A DNA stretch of 23,812 nt from Actinomycetota bacterium (lineage in GTDB: Bacteria; Actinomycetota; Actinomycetes; S36-B12; UBA5976): assembly GCA_009702945.1 (NCBI GenBank), contig WLGZ01000002.1, positions 1 through 23,812 on the forward strand, read 5' to 3'. Positions 23,611 to 23,812 of the stretch are shown here, one piece after another. Both the position numbers and the translations under genes were made by a program. Below the pieces are notes generated by a model, which searched no databases, was not told the DNA's origin, and was given only the letters and a program-made list of their open reading frames with translations. Numbering within the stretch: the first letter of the stretch is position 1; the number at the start of each line of letters is the position of its first letter.

Positions 23611-23637
23611 TTTGCACTCTAGGGGTGAGAGTGCCAA
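23611..23637. promoter_or_regulatory. CIRCE element 1 (HrcA operator)
   Basis: TTTGCACTC, nine bases, GAGTGCCAA. Sixteen of 18 arm positions match the CIRCE consensus (TTAGCACTC-N9-GAGTGCTAA). HrcA should repress groEL here. Confidence 0.8.
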
Positions 23638-23645
23638 CAATAGTA

Positions 23646-23672
23646 TTAGCACTCGGAACCCCCGAGTGATAA
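23646..23672. promoter_or_regulatory. CIRCE element 2 (HrcA operator)
   Basis: TTAGCACTC, nine bases, GAGTGATAA: 17 of 18 arm positions match CIRCE. Its centre is 35 bp from the first element's. It lies about 54 bp upstream of groEL. A possible -10 (TAGTAT, 23641-23646) touches its left edge, but no good -35 at 17 bp is apparent. Confidence 0.93.
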
Positions 23673-23726
23673 ACCAAAAACTCTGGGGCTTTGGCCCTAA
23701 ACGTTTGGCACAAAAGGAAAATACAC

Positions 23727-23812
23727 ATGTCGAAGATGATCGCTTTCGATGAGGAAGCCCGTCGCGCACTTGAGCGCGGTATGAACACACTCGCAGACGC
23801 AGTCCGCGTAAC
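23727..23812 (+). CDS. groEL: Chaperonin GroEL (Hsp60), 5' part only
   Basis: Only the first 28 codons and two bases lie in the window; the rest runs off the right edge. The N-terminus MSKMIAFDEEARRALERGMN is typical of the actinobacterial GroEL2. A clear AAAAGGAAA precedes the ATG. There is no groES in front of it, which is the usual arrangement of the second, essential groEL copy in actinobacteria. Two CIRCE elements upstream put it under HrcA control. Confidence 0.92.
   Translation, partial: MSKMIAFDEEARRALERGMNTLADAVRV

Overview
The window looks like a chromosomal segment of a low-to-mid-GC, probably planktonic freshwater actinobacterium. The pointers are a dnaK-grpE-dnaJ-hspR operon with a HAIR (HspR) operator, a groEL with CIRCE (HrcA) elements and no groES in front of it (the groEL2 arrangement), tight gene packing with ATGA overlaps, and base composition well below that of soil actinobacteria. 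An assignment near Nanopelagicales (acI-like) is inference only. I see no IS element, phage gene, CRISPR array, tRNA or rRNA.

Positions 1-7029: a divergent catabolic unit. An Asp/Glu-racemase-superfamily gene reads leftward. Opposite it, a five-gene operon reads right: the complete E1alpha/E1beta/E2/E3 of a branched-chain-type 2-oxoacid dehydrogenase complex, then a histidinol-dehydrogenase-like enzyme that resembles the catabolic (HpsN-like) branch rather than biosynthetic HisD. A perfect 18-bp palindrome lies between the two units and is a good operator candidate. The operon ends at a strong bidirectional terminator. Positions 1-46 hold only the 3' flank of the racemase gene.

Positions 7042-13454: leftward genes for a Kup potassium transporter and a beta-lactamase-fold serine hydrolase; a rightward MpaB/DUF2236 oxygenase; and a divergent pair made of a single-pass membrane protein (leftward) and an ECF-type sigma factor (rightward). 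The pair is separated by 145 bp that contain an ECF-like promoter in front of the sigma gene.

Positions 13455-18435: a leftward six-gene run, transcribed in the order zinc alcohol dehydrogenase, MalY/PatB-type PLP enzyme, VOC protein, Ogt-type DNA alkyl transferase, YahK/CAD-type alcohol dehydrogenase, and FabG-like SDR. It reads as aldehyde/ketone reduction plus housekeeping and repair genes.

Positions 18436-23812: the stress-response block. dnaK, grpE, a cysteine-free DnaJ without zinc fingers, hspR and an SDR gene form one operon behind a promoter and HAIR. A small leftward gene of unknown function follows, then two tandem CIRCE elements and the first 28 codons of groEL, which runs off the window. 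The two operons put HspR and HrcA control side by side. No intergenic stretch reaches 300 bp.
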